From Acinetobacter albensis (GTDB lineage: Bacteria > Pseudomonadota > Gammaproteobacteria > Pseudomonadales > Moraxellaceae), in NCBI RefSeq assembly GCF_900095025.1, contig NZ_FMBK01000010.1, forward strand, positions 1 to 64,000: a stretch of DNA of 64,000 nucleotides, read 5' to 3'. Shown piece by piece: positions 9,661-18,212 of this stretch (the stretch's first letter is position 1; each line of letters begins with the position of its first letter). The notes under the pieces were generated by a model that was not told the origin of the DNA, ran no database searches, and saw nothing but the letters and a program-made list of their open reading frames with translations. The position numbers and the translations under genes are program-made.

Positions 9661-9710
9661 CTTGTGTTTTATCATATAGACACCATTAACACGGGCTATT
9701 GGAGAAATTT

Positions 9711-10586
9711 ATGTCTGAATTACGTCAACGCTTTTATATTGAAAATTGTCCAGTGCGTGGTGAAGTGGTACATATTGAAAATGTGCTACAAACGATTCTC
9801 GCTCAGCGTGACTACCCTCAAGCCATCCAGATTTTATTAGGTGAGATGCTTACTGCAACTGCCTTGCTTGCCAGCACACTGAAAATTAAAGGTCGTATTA
9901 GCCTACAAATTCAAGCAGCAGGTACATTCAAATGGGCGATGGCAGAATGTAATCATTTAGGTGAATTACGTGCATCGGCAGACTATGAAGAAGACCCTCG
10001 TTTCTTTCAGGCTGAAAATAGCAGCACCGTATTAAAATCTTTGGTTAATCCAGTACTCTTTATCAATATCGAACCTGAATTTGGCGAACGTTATCAAGGT
10101 ATTGTTGCACTTGAGCAAGACTCTTTAGCAGGTTGTCTAATGCAATATTATGATTTATCTGCACAAATTCCGACCAAAATTGTTTTAGCCAGTAGCGCAG
10201 AACGTGCAGGTGGTTTACTGATTCAATTATTACCTCGAAATAGTGAAGAAGAACAGCAACGCGTAGATGAAGATCTTTGGCCACGCTTAACCCTGTTGAC
10301 AGAAACTTTAAAACCACAAGAGCTGACTGATCTAACGGCAACCGAAATTCTCTACCGCTTATACAACGAAGAAGATGTACGTTTACCTGAAGTGGAACAA
10401 TTAAAATTTGGTTGTACCTGCTCTAAAGAACGCTGTGCCACTGCGCTTGAGCAAATTGGCATAGATGCTGTACGTGAAACACTGGAATTTCAAAATCCAA
10501 TTACGATGGATTGCCAATTCTGTAGTACGCGCTATAGTTTTACTGCTGAAGAAGCTTTAGGTTTATTTGGTAAACACTTAAGTTAG
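9711..10586 (+). CDS. hslO: Redox-regulated chaperone Hsp33
   Basis: A 291-residue cytoplasmic holdase chaperone activated by oxidation. The C-terminal zinc switch is present: FGCTCSKERC (the CxC pair near residues 234 and 236) and MDCQFC (CxxC near 268 and 271). The start is the ATG at 9711, with GGAG six bases upstream (ggagaaattt); a TTG four codons earlier would place that ribosome site inside the gene. Length fits the family (about 290). A perfect 14-bp hairpin follows the stop. Confidence 0.94.
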   Translation: MSELRQRFYIENCPVRGEVVHIENVLQTILAQRDYPQAIQILLGEMLTATALLASTLKIKGRISLQIQAAGTFKWAMAECNHLGELRASADYEEDPRFFQAENSSTVLKSLVNPVLFINIEPEFGERYQGIVALEQDSLAGCLMQYYDLSAQIPTKIVLASSAERAGGLLIQLLPRNSEEEQQRVDEDLWPRLTLLTETLKPQELTDLTATEILYRLYNEEDVRLPEVEQLKFGCTCSKERCATALEQIGIDAVRETLEFQNPITMDCQFCSTRYSFTAEEALGLFGKHLS

Positions 10587-10598
10587 TCCAATCATTCC

Positions 10599-10633
10599 AC
10601 TCAAAAAGTGATTTTAGCCATCACTTTTTGAGT
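10599..10633 (+). terminator. Perfect 14-bp hairpin after hslO
   Basis: ACTCAAAAAGTGAT at 10599-10612 and its exact inverse at 10620-10633, with a seven-base loop. It begins 13 bases after the hslO stop. No U-tract follows the stem, so it may act with other factors or protect the mRNA end. Confidence 0.55.
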
Positions 10634-11032
10634 AAGTTGCTGCAATTAAAATCCATCTTTTAAACAATCCTATTGCATCACCCAAGGATTAAAAATATAA
10701 GCTCATACCCTGTTATAACTTAAATAATGACCGCTATATAAAACTCATTTCAATTTTGCTTGGTCTATTTTTTATCATGAGTGATGAAATAAATTGAATA
10801 ATTATTAAACCAAAGTATAGCGCTAAAAATCTAATTTAATGATAAAATTAATGCATCAAGTATATGTAACGCTATGTATTTTTTTGATTTTATTCGAATG
10901 ATGTTCTGTGACTAAATTGTTTATTCCCATCGCCTTTCTATATGAAATTGGTTTTAATATTCTCAAACATTTTTTATTTATTTGATCTATAAAAATAAAT
11001 TTTTATAGATCAGCACCAAAGGTCTGGATTGG
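10634..11032. other. AT-rich intergenic region upstream of the diguanylate cyclase gene
   Basis: About 400 bases with no supported gene. It contains ACCCTGTTATAACTT at 10707-10721, a sequence nearly repeated upstream of cbpA (12089-12103), and several A/T tracts. The 5' region of the GGDEF gene probably holds its promoter, but I cannot place it. Confidence 0.5.
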
Positions 11033-11977
11033 ATGAACAATAGTAATTTTAAAGGGTTTCAAGATGCTGGGGAAGCCATTTTAAAATTCCTCTATCAGCG
11101 CTTTGGGTTTAATTTATGGATGATTACGCGCGTAGAAGGTAACGACTGGATTGTATTACAAAGTGAAGATCATGGTTATGATGTAAAGCCAGGACAAGTA
11201 TTCAGCTGGGCAGATTCCTTTTGTTCACATATGGTCACCGGTAAAGCGCCTAAAATAGCCCCGCGTTCAGAAGATATACCCTTATATGCCAGTGCTCCGA
11301 TTAACCAACAAGTCAGCATTAAATCTTATATTGGGCAGCCTTTAATTAAGGAAGATGGCAGTTTATTTGGAACCTTGTGTGCAATTGACCCTCAACCCAA
11401 ATCTGAAGAAATTACCCAAGATCTTGAAATGATCGAATTGTTTGGTAATTTACTCAGCCATATTCTTCAAGCTGAATTGCGTGAAAATGAAAAAATACGT
11501 CAATGTGAACGCTTAGAAGCTGAGGCTTTAAGTGATGCTTTGACCGGATTGTATAATCGTAGAGCATGGGAAAAACTACTGTATGCCGAAGAAAAGCGCT
11601 GTCAACGCTATGGGCATGCTGCCGCAGTTTTCTTTATTGACTTAAATAATCTTAAACAAGTGAATGATCAGCAAGGACATGTTGCAGGAGATGCATTAAT
11701 TCAACACACGGCCTCTCTACTGCGCCAGACTGCACGTAAAAACGATGTTGTGGCCCGTCTAGGTGGCGATGAATTTGTTATTTTAAGTATTGAAACTGAT
11801 GAGGTCGGCGCAAAAACACTGTTAAAGCGGGTAATGCATGGATTTGAACAAGCCGATATTAGTGCTGCAATCGGTTTTGCGATGCGTCATCCCAGTCAAG
11901 GGCTGACAAATGCCGCTCAAGAAGCAGATAAAAAAATGTTTGAACATAAACGTGCTATGAAAGCTGAATCCTCTTAA
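11033..11977 (+). CDS. GAF-GGDEF diguanylate cyclase
   Basis: A 314-residue predicted cytoplasmic enzyme making cyclic di-GMP from two GTP. It has an N-terminal GAF-type sensor domain (about 10-150; SYIGQPLIKEDGSLFGTLCAIDP is typical), a short coiled linker (about 150-165) and a GGDEF domain (about 165-310). The active-site motif is intact as GGDEF (about residue 244), and an RKND I-site sits exactly five residues before it, so product inhibition is expected. No signal peptide or membrane helix. The GAF ligand is unknown. The ribosome site is weak (AAAGG 14 bases upstream of the ATG). Confidence 0.88.
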   Translation: MNNSNFKGFQDAGEAILKFLYQRFGFNLWMITRVEGNDWIVLQSEDHGYDVKPGQVFSWADSFCSHMVTGKAPKIAPRSEDIPLYASAPINQQVSIKSYIGQPLIKEDGSLFGTLCAIDPQPKSEEITQDLEMIELFGNLLSHILQAELRENEKIRQCERLEAEALSDALTGLYNRRAWEKLLYAEEKRCQRYGHAAAVFFIDLNNLKQVNDQQGHVAGDALIQHTASLLRQTARKNDVVARLGGDEFVILSIETDEVGAKTLLKRVMHGFEQADISAAIGFAMRHPSQGLTNAAQEADKKMFEHKRAMKAESS

Positions 11978-12191
11978 ATTGGGTAGAGTTAGAATTAGAG
12001 ATAAAGAACTCATTCAGATTTATATTAATACTGAAATTCCTCTCTTTATAGATAATTAAAAAATCAGACGATGCCATTTTGAAGTAACACCCTGTTATGA
12101 TTTGAAACAATAAGGTACAGATCTACACTATTGCATTTTGATGAAAAGCATAATAATGATTAAAATATAATCAATGACGGCTTTTTAATTT

Positions 12192-13160
12192 ATGCCTAAA
12201 AATCATTATGAAACCTTAGGTATCCCCCGTGATGCCACGCCTGATCAAATTAAAAAAGCCTATCGTAAATTGGCACGAAAATATCATCCTGATGTCAGTA
12301 AAGAAGCCAATGCTGAAGAACAGATGCAAGCCATTAATGTAGCATATGACACTTTAAGTCATGCTGAGAAAAAGAACGAATACGATTTTCAACTTGATCA
12401 TCCTGAAGCATTTTCGCAAACAGGCGGGTCTAAAAGTGGTGCAGGCAGTTATGATGATGCACAATTTTATCGTCAAGGTGGTCATCAGCAGTCGTCTGAC
12501 TTTAGTGGTTTTGAGGACTTATTTGGACGCTTTGGTTCAGGCTTTGGAGGAGGAAATTACCAATATCAAAATCAGCAAAGACAACAACAACGCAGTTATG
12601 CGGGTGAAGATCAACATGCCAGTATCGAAGTCGATATACAGGTTGCTTATGAAGGTGCTACACAGCAAATTACTTTACAAATTCCATCCTTAAATGCTTA
12701 TGGCGAACCTGAAGTCCAACGTAAAACTTTACAAGTTAAAATTCCAAAAGGTATGAAAGAAGGTCAGCACATTCGTTTGTCAGGGCAAGGACAATTGGGT
12801 GTAAATGGTGGGAAAAATGGTGATCTTTACATTGAAATTCATTATAAAAATACAGAACAGATGCGAGTCGAAGGTGCCGATATTTATGCCACTATCACTG
12901 TGACACCTTGGGAAGCAGCACTCGGACAAAGCATTGAAATCCTCACCCCTGCAGGAAAAAAAGTTCAGGTAAATTTACCTAAAAACAGCAAGACTGGCCA
13001 ACAATTACGATTAAAAGACCAAGGGATACCAAATAAAACATCAGGACACCTCTTCCTTGTGTTAAATATTGTCTATCCAACAGTGCAAAATGAACATGAC
13101 CAGCAGGCTTACCAAGCTTTCGCAGAAGCTTTTTCAGCATTTAAGCCGCGCAATGCTTAA
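12192..13160 (+). CDS. cbpA: CbpA-type DnaJ co-chaperone
   Basis: A 322-residue J-domain protein. The J domain (1-70) carries HPD at about 33-35. A Gly/Phe-rich linker (about 75-130; SGFEDLFGRFGSGFGGG) with a Gln-rich stretch follows, then two beta-sandwich client-binding domains (about 140-320). The four-CxxCxGxG zinc domain of DnaJ is absent, which defines the CbpA class. It stimulates Hsp70 (DnaK) and in E. coli also binds curved DNA. It is followed after 11 bases by cbpM, so the regulator pair is encoded together. Confidence 0.92.
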   Translation: MPKNHYETLGIPRDATPDQIKKAYRKLARKYHPDVSKEANAEEQMQAINVAYDTLSHAEKKNEYDFQLDHPEAFSQTGGSKSGAGSYDDAQFYRQGGHQQSSDFSGFEDLFGRFGSGFGGGNYQYQNQQRQQQRSYAGEDQHASIEVDIQVAYEGATQQITLQIPSLNAYGEPEVQRKTLQVKIPKGMKEGQHIRLSGQGQLGVNGGKNGDLYIEIHYKNTEQMRVEGADIYATITVTPWEAALGQSIEILTPAGKKVQVNLPKNSKTGQQLRLKDQGIPNKTSGHLFLVLNIVYPTVQNEHDQQAYQAFAEAFSAFKPRNA

Positions 13161-13171
13161 GGAGAAGAATC

Positions 13172-13510
13172 ATGACCACTATTCGTTATCGTGAAATTAT
13201 CAGTGATGGATTTAATCATGCCGAAATTGTCGATGAGCATCACATTTTTGACTTAAAGCATTTTGCTGATGCTTGTGGCCAAAGTCCTGAATGGATTTTG
13301 CAACTTCTTGAATATGATATTTTAAATACCCGTCCTGAAGAACGGATTCATCAATTTTTTGGCGATGATGTATCGCGTGCACGCCGCGCCTATCGTTTAC
13401 AACGTGACTTCGATGCCAGCTTTTCTGCTGTCGCCATGATGCTTGATTTAATTGATGAAGTTCAACAATTGCGTAAACAAGTCAGACATTCAAATTTTAA
13501 AGATGCGTAA
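13172..13510 (+). CDS. cbpM: Chaperone modulator CbpM
   Basis: A 112-residue small helical protein of the CbpM/MerR-like modulator family, which binds the J domain of CbpA and blocks its co-chaperone and DNA-binding activity. The family-typical pattern YRLQRDFDASFSAVAMMLDLIDEVQQLRKQ lies at about residues 71-100. It has an AGGAG ribosome site eight bases before the ATG, and 11 bases separate it from cbpA, forming an operon. Confidence 0.88.
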   Translation: MTTIRYREIISDGFNHAEIVDEHHIFDLKHFADACGQSPEWILQLLEYDILNTRPEERIHQFFGDDVSRARRAYRLQRDFDASFSAVAMMLDLIDEVQQLRKQVRHSNFKDA

Positions 13511-13595
13511 TGAAGTCGCTTAAACCCACTGTACGGTTTTAAATGAGCCGTACAGGTTATTTTTATTATTCAACCAGTGAGAATAATCTAGGCCT

Positions 13596-13862
13596 ATGAA
13601 AACTAAAGAATGTAATAAAAAGATAAAAAAAATGTTTCCTGAACATCAGGAACTCATACAGAAACTTCGACATGATGATCCACATTTTGCCAAAATCTTT
13701 GAACATCATGAAGAGCTCGATAAAGAGATTACCCAGCTTGAGCTGAATCCCGTCAATTTAATTAATGATGACATAGAATTGCTGAAGCGTAAAAAGCTAA
13801 AAATGAAAGATGAAATTTATAAAATATTGACACAGACCACTCAGTCGAGTCCTCTTTCTTAA
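13596..13862 (+). CDS. YdcH-like small coiled-coil protein (DUF465)
   Basis: A small helical protein of the YdcH/DUF465 family, function unknown. The diagnostic segments are MFPEHQELIQKLRHDDPHFAKIF, EHHEELDKEI and the C-terminal KRKKLKMKDEIYKIL. Family members usually begin at MFPE, which here is residue 13 (13632); the 12 extra residues are very Lys-rich. Neither start has a strong ribosome site, so the true N-terminus is uncertain (88 or 76 residues). It lies 86 bases after cbpM and is convergent with corA. Confidence 0.8.
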   Translation: MKTKECNKKIKKMFPEHQELIQKLRHDDPHFAKIFEHHEELDKEITQLELNPVNLINDDIELLKRKKLKMKDEIYKILTQTTQSSPLS

Positions 13863-13949
13863 AAGTGATCCTGTTTGAGTCTTAAACACAAACAGGATGT
13901 CTTAAAATATAATCTGTTGAAGGTAACGCTTTTCTATCACGGGAAAGCT

Positions 13950-15185
13950 TTACTTTAATTTGGTGAGTTTCTCAACTTCTTTCATGGTGTCTTTAACCGA
14001 TTGTTTAATTGGTTCATACTCAAGAAACCAAAGTAAATTGACGTGTTGACCTTTATGCTGCTGTGCCAAAAGATCAATCACGCTTCTTTCACCGCGTCCG
14101 ACCAAATGTCGGCGATAAAAGTAATACAATAATAAAATCGTGGTGATCAGCATGATCATCAACATGCTCCAAAATCCGATGGGTGATTTTAAACCTGGAA
14201 TAAATTCAAAGTTCATTCCATAAATACCCGTTAATAGAGTTAAAGGCGCAAAAATCGCGGTAATGATGGCCAGAATTCGCATATTTTCATTGGTCTGATT
14301 GGCAATTGCCGAAAAATGTAGATCAATTGCAGCTTGAATAGATGCCCGCAACCGCATGGTATGCTTTTGAATTCGCTCAATATGGCTCACCAAATCATTC
14401 ATCCGAACCAACATGATATCTTGTCGTTCTGACTTTTTTTTGCCTTTTAAATGTGGATAATTATCTACAATTTCATCTCGCAGCTCTTGCAAGGCATCCA
14501 TCTGCTCTTCACAGAGATTTTCGACTTGTTGAAAAGCCATATTTTCTTGTAATAACTGATTCCACTTGGTAAAGCGACGGTGCCCCTGCAACAATTCCTG
14601 TTGCCAAAATTCGACTCTGCGGGTCAATGGTACACGCAAATCTAAGTAACCATCCACCATGCTATTGAGTAAACGTAAACATAAATCAAGAGGCGTAGCT
14701 GGAAGCTTTCGAGGTTTACTTTGTTCTTGAGCAGAACGACTAAAGTGAATTTCAAGACGGGAAATATAGTTTTCTACTGCTTTATTGCCCTGTTCACGAA
14801 CAGTAATAAGTACCTGTGAATTAACAATAAAGCTAATCGGTGTAGTTGCTAAACCAAACAATTTTTCGTGCTGTTCAATGGCTTGATCATCCGCTTTGAT
14901 TTCATCATCTGGAGTAATCAATTTACGAAAAATCAGTAAATCGTAGTCATCCAGACTATCTAATACACACGGATGCTCTAAATTCAAAATATCTTTGACA
15001 TGAAATTCATTTAAACAAAAATGGCTATGGGGAAAGAGTTCTGTTTGCCACACTTCTGCACGATTGACCACATCTTCTCGGGTACATTCAATCCAAACAA
15101 ATTCAGGTTCAAGCGCTTCATTTTTTTCTTTTTGCACAAAAACATGATGTTCTGTCGGATGTAAATAGAAGTAATAAACCTGCAT
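13950..15185 (-). CDS. corA: CorA-family divalent cation channel with C-terminal tail
   Basis: A 411-residue CorA/ZntB superfamily protein: a large cytoplasmic alpha/beta domain with long helices (1 to about 295), TM1 ending in the selectivity signature YGMNFEF (GMN near residue 323) and TM2 (about 333-352). CorA homologues normally stop a few residues after TM2, but this one continues for about 58 residues, mostly charged and helical. Function is probably Mg2+/Co2+ uptake; ZntB-type transport of zinc is possible. It is alone on the minus strand, convergent with the YdcH-like gene. Confidence 0.88.
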   Translation of the reverse strand: MQVYYFYLHPTEHHVFVQKEKNEALEPEFVWIECTREDVVNRAEVWQTELFPHSHFCLNEFHVKDILNLEHPCVLDSLDDYDLLIFRKLITPDDEIKADDQAIEQHEKLFGLATTPISFIVNSQVLITVREQGNKAVENYISRLEIHFSRSAQEQSKPRKLPATPLDLCLRLLNSMVDGYLDLRVPLTRRVEFWQQELLQGHRRFTKWNQLLQENMAFQQVENLCEEQMDALQELRDEIVDNYPHLKGKKKSERQDIMLVRMNDLVSHIERIQKHTMRLRASIQAAIDLHFSAIANQTNENMRILAIITAIFAPLTLLTGIYGMNFEFIPGLKSPIGFWSMLMIMLITTILLLYYFYRRHLVGRGERSVIDLLAQQHKGQHVNLLWFLEYEPIKQSVKDTMKEVEKLTKLK

Positions 15186-15328
15186 TTCAACAATTCTCTC
15201 ATCATGTTTTTTGTTTATTGGATAGGTTTTCTGCTGTTCAGCTCTATCATATTCAGTTTAAAAGTATGAGCTGAGAGAAAAACTTAAGCAATCCAATCTT
15301 TAAGTCTCATTTCAATTTACTTTAAATT

Positions 15329-15357
15329 AAAAAAACCCGCATTACGCGGGTTTTTTT
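15329..15357. terminator. Terminator downstream of pnp
   Basis: CCCGC, loop ATTAC, GCGGG, flanked by seven A and seven T. It lies 15 bases past the pnp stop on the minus strand and ends the rpsO-pnp unit. Confidence 0.88.
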
Positions 15358-15371
15358 AAAACAAGCAACAA

Positions 15372-17465
15372 TTATACTTGTTCGATATCTTTCATCGTTA
15401 ACTTGATACGACCACGGTTGTCGACGTCAGCAACTTGTACTTTCACTTCCTGCCCTTCTTTCAAAACGTCTGCAACATTGGCAATACGTTCATTCGAAAT
15501 TTGAGAAATGTGAAGTAGACCATCCGTACCCGGCATAATATTTACAAATGCACCAAATTCAACAATACGGATCACTTTACCCATATAAATTGTACCTGGT
15601 TCAATTTCAGCCGTTAACGCTTGAATTTTTGCAACCGCAGCAGCAGCAGCAGCTTTCGTTTCACCAAATACGCGAACTGTACCGTTATCTTCGATATCGA
15701 TTGCAGCTTTAGTTTCTTCAGTAATGGCACGAATCGTTGCGCCGCCTTTACCAATCACATCACGGATTTTATCCGGGTTGATGTTGATCACTTGGAAGGT
15801 TGGTGCATGCATCGAAATTTCAGGACGAGCGCGTGAAATTACTTGGTTCATTTCGTTTAGGATGTGCATACGACCCGCATACGCTTGGTTCAATGCAGCT
15901 TCCATGATTTCTTCAGTGATACCTTCGATCTTGATATCCATTTGAAGCGCAGTAATACCGTTTGCAGAACCGGCTACTTTAAAGTCCATGTCACCTAAAT
16001 GATCTTCATCACCTAAAATGTCAGAAAGAACTGCGAAACGCTCGCCTTCTTTCACTAGACCCATTGCAATACCTGCAACTGGTGCTTTCAGTGGAACACC
16101 CGCATCCATAAGTGATAATGAAGCACCACATACAGAAGCCATTGAAGATGAACCATTTGATTCAGTAATATCAGATACGATACGGATCACATACGGGAAG
16201 CGATCAGCAGGTGGAAGTACCGCTTGAACACCACGACGTGCCAAACGACCATGACCAATTTCACGACGTTTAGGACCAGATTCACGACCTGTTTCACCCA
16301 CAGAGTATGCAGGGAAGTTGTAGTGAAGCATGAAGTTGTCAGTTTTCGTACCAGACAATGTATCGACCATCAAGGCATCACGTGTGTTCCCCAAAGTCGT
16401 TGTCACCAACGCTTGAGTTTCACCACGTGTGAACAATGCTGAACCGTGTGCACGACCCAATACGCCCACTTGAACGTCAATGCCACGAACAGTTTTGGTA
16501 TCACGACCATCAATACGTGGCTTACCTGACAAAATGTTGTCACGTACTGTACGGTATTTAAGATCTTCGAATAATTCATTCACTTCGTCAGCAATACCAG
16601 TTTCGTCATTTTCAGGGACGAATTGAGCAACTGCTTCAGCATAAAGTGCATCAAGTGCCGCATAACGGTCTTGTTTTACAGCAATGGTATACGCTTCAGA
16701 AATTTTTGCTTCAAAAGCAGTTTTCAATTGTTCAAGAAGCGCTTCATTTTTGCTTGGTGCAACCCAAGTCGATTCAACCGCACCAGCAGCAGCTGCAAAT
16801 TCTTTAATTGCTTGAACAGCAATTTGCATTTCATCATGACCAAAAAGTACAGCACCTAACATTTGGTCTTCTGAAAGTTCTTTCGCTTCAGATTCAACCA
16901 TTAGTACCGCAGATTCAGTACCTGCAACCACAAGATCAAGATCACTCTCTTTCAGCTGTTCGTGGTTTGGATTTAAAATATATTCGCCGTTGATTAAACC
17001 AACGCGAGCACCTGCGATAGGGCCACGGAAAGGAACACCCGCAATTGACATTGCAGCTGAAGCACCGATCATTGCAGCAATGTCAGCATCCATAGTCTTA
17101 TCAGAAGAAACAACAGTCGCTGTTACTTGGATTTCGTTATAGAAACCTTCTGGGAACAATGGACGAATTGGACGGTCAATAAGACGTGAAATTAAAGTTT
17201 CAGCTTCAGACTGACGACCTTCACGTTTACCATAACCACCTGGAATACGACCAGCAGCATATTGTTTTTCTTGATAGTTCACAGTCAGTGGGAAAAAGTC
17301 TTGACCCGCTTTTGCTTTTGGTTGAGCAACAATTGCTACAAGAACGGTTACACCGCCCATTGTAATCACAACGGTGTTTGCTTGACGCGCGACACGACCT
17401 GTTTCAAGTACAACTGTATGTTGACCGTACTGGAATTCTTTACGAATAATATTAAACATCGACAT
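15372..17465 (-). CDS. pnp: Polyribonucleotide nucleotidyltransferase (PNPase)
   Basis: A 697-residue phosphorolytic 3'-5' exoribonuclease, a trimer in the degradosome. Two RNase PH domains (about 5-225 and 310-540) flank an all-helical linker. The second carries the active-site segments [19 protein letters not shown] and [16 protein letters not shown]. The C-terminus has a KH domain ([19 protein letters not shown], about 555-615) and an S1 domain (about 620-690). Two in-frame ATGs lie six bases apart (17463-17465 and 17457-17459). The second, MFNIIRK, is the usual family start and would give 695 residues. It follows rpsO, the order in E. coli, with stem-loops in the leader. Confidence 0.97.
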   Translation of the reverse strand: MSMFNIIRKEFQYGQHTVVLETGRVARQANTVVITMGGVTVLVAIVAQPKAKAGQDFFPLTVNYQEKQYAAGRIPGGYGKREGRQSEAETLISRLIDRPIRPLFPEGFYNEIQVTATVVSSDKTMDADIAAMIGASAAMSIAGVPFRGPIAGARVGLINGEYILNPNHEQLKESDLDLVVAGTESAVLMVESEAKELSEDQMLGAVLFGHDEMQIAVQAIKEFAAAAGAVESTWVAPSKNEALLEQLKTAFEAKISEAYTIAVKQDRYAALDALYAEAVAQFVPENDETGIADEVNELFEDLKYRTVRDNILSGKPRIDGRDTKTVRGIDVQVGVLGRAHGSALFTRGETQALVTTTLGNTRDALMVDTLSGTKTDNFMLHYNFPAYSVGETGRESGPKRREIGHGRLARRGVQAVLPPADRFPYVIRIVSDITESNGSSSMASVCGASLSLMDAGVPLKAPVAGIAMGLVKEGERFAVLSDILGDEDHLGDMDFKVAGSANGITALQMDIKIEGITEEIMEAALNQAYAGRMHILNEMNQVISRARPEISMHAPTFQVININPDKIRDVIGKGGATIRAITEETKAAIDIEDNGTVRVFGETKAAAAAAVAKIQALTAEIEPGTIYMGKVIRIVEFGAFVNIMPGTDGLLHISQISNERIANVADVLKEGQEVKVQVADVDNRGRIKLTMKDIEQV

Positions 17466-17602
17466 GTATTTTTGTTTCCCGATTTTATTCTAGTGGAGAC
17501 CCCTAAGGTTTGACATTCACATTACTCAAATGTAAGCATAAATGACAAAGCTTAGAAGCCGACTTCACCAGATTTTTTAAAAACACTAATTAAAGACACA
17601 AA

Positions 17603-17627
17603 GAAGGAGCGAAACATTCGCCCCTTC
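17603..17627 (-). terminator. rpsO-pnp intergenic hairpin
   Basis: An 11-bp stem (17603-17613 with 17617-17627) and a three-base loop. Its single mismatch becomes a G-U pair only when the minus strand is transcribed, which fits an RNA structure in the rpsO-pnp transcript. In E. coli this position holds the rpsO terminator and RNase III processing site. The following sequence UUCUUUGUGUCUUU is U-rich. Smaller stems lie nearby at 17651-17671 (CAGACT/AGTCTG). Confidence 0.65.
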
Positions 17628-17716
17628 CCTTTTACCTAGCCGAAGCGAGGCAGACTTTGTTTTTCAGTCTGAAAGCATTCAAAAATGCAATCGTCCGAAA
17701 AATAAGTTTAATCGAA

Positions 17717-17986
17717 TTAACGACGTAAACCTAAAGCAGCAATCACGTCAGTGTAACGAGTAGCATCTTTACCTTTAAGGTAATCAAGAAGCTTACGACG
17801 TTGGTTAACCATACGGATAAGACCGCGACGGCTATGGTGATCGTGTTTGTGTGCTTTAAAGTGACCTTGCAAATCATTGATTTGAGCAGTCAATAAAGCC
17901 ACTTGTACTTCAGGTGAACCAGTGTCGTTTTCAGCACGAGCAAATTTAGCAACGATTTCTGCGCGATCTGTATTTGTTAAAGCCAT
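17717..17986 (-). CDS. rpsO: 30S ribosomal protein S15
   Basis: An 89-residue primary rRNA-binding protein of the small subunit. The full family sequence is recognisable, including [42 protein letters not shown] and the C-terminal [12 protein letters not shown]. Length is exactly that of bacterial S15. It has a GGAGAAAT ribosome site before the ATG. It is followed by pnp 250 bases downstream on the same strand, the conserved proteobacterial order. Autoregulation at the 5' leader is known in E. coli; I cannot confirm a pseudoknot here. Confidence 0.97.
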   Translation of the reverse strand: MALTNTDRAEIVAKFARAENDTGSPEVQVALLTAQINDLQGHFKAHKHDHHSRRGLIRMVNQRRKLLDYLKGKDATRYTDVIAALGLRR

Positions 17987-18212
17987 TCGATTTCTCCGAG
18001 ATGCTTATTTATATTGATAAAAATCAAAGTAATGAGAATTCAAAACTCTGACTGCCGTGCATCACTACAGCAAGTCGCCTATTTTAAGTGATCTATCGCT
18101 ATATTGCAAAAATGTTTTATGTTCGCGGGCAATTCGGCAGCTGACAATCTGTAATAAAATTGGCAAAATTATATTCATCTATGTTCAATCATTGATCACA
18201 GAAACAAAAAAA

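Noticed and set aside
18057-18212. N-terminal 52-residue extension of the serine hydrolase starting at GTG
   Set aside because: Overlaps the rpsO divergent promoter region, low-quality composition, and the ATG at 18213 gives a normal family start.
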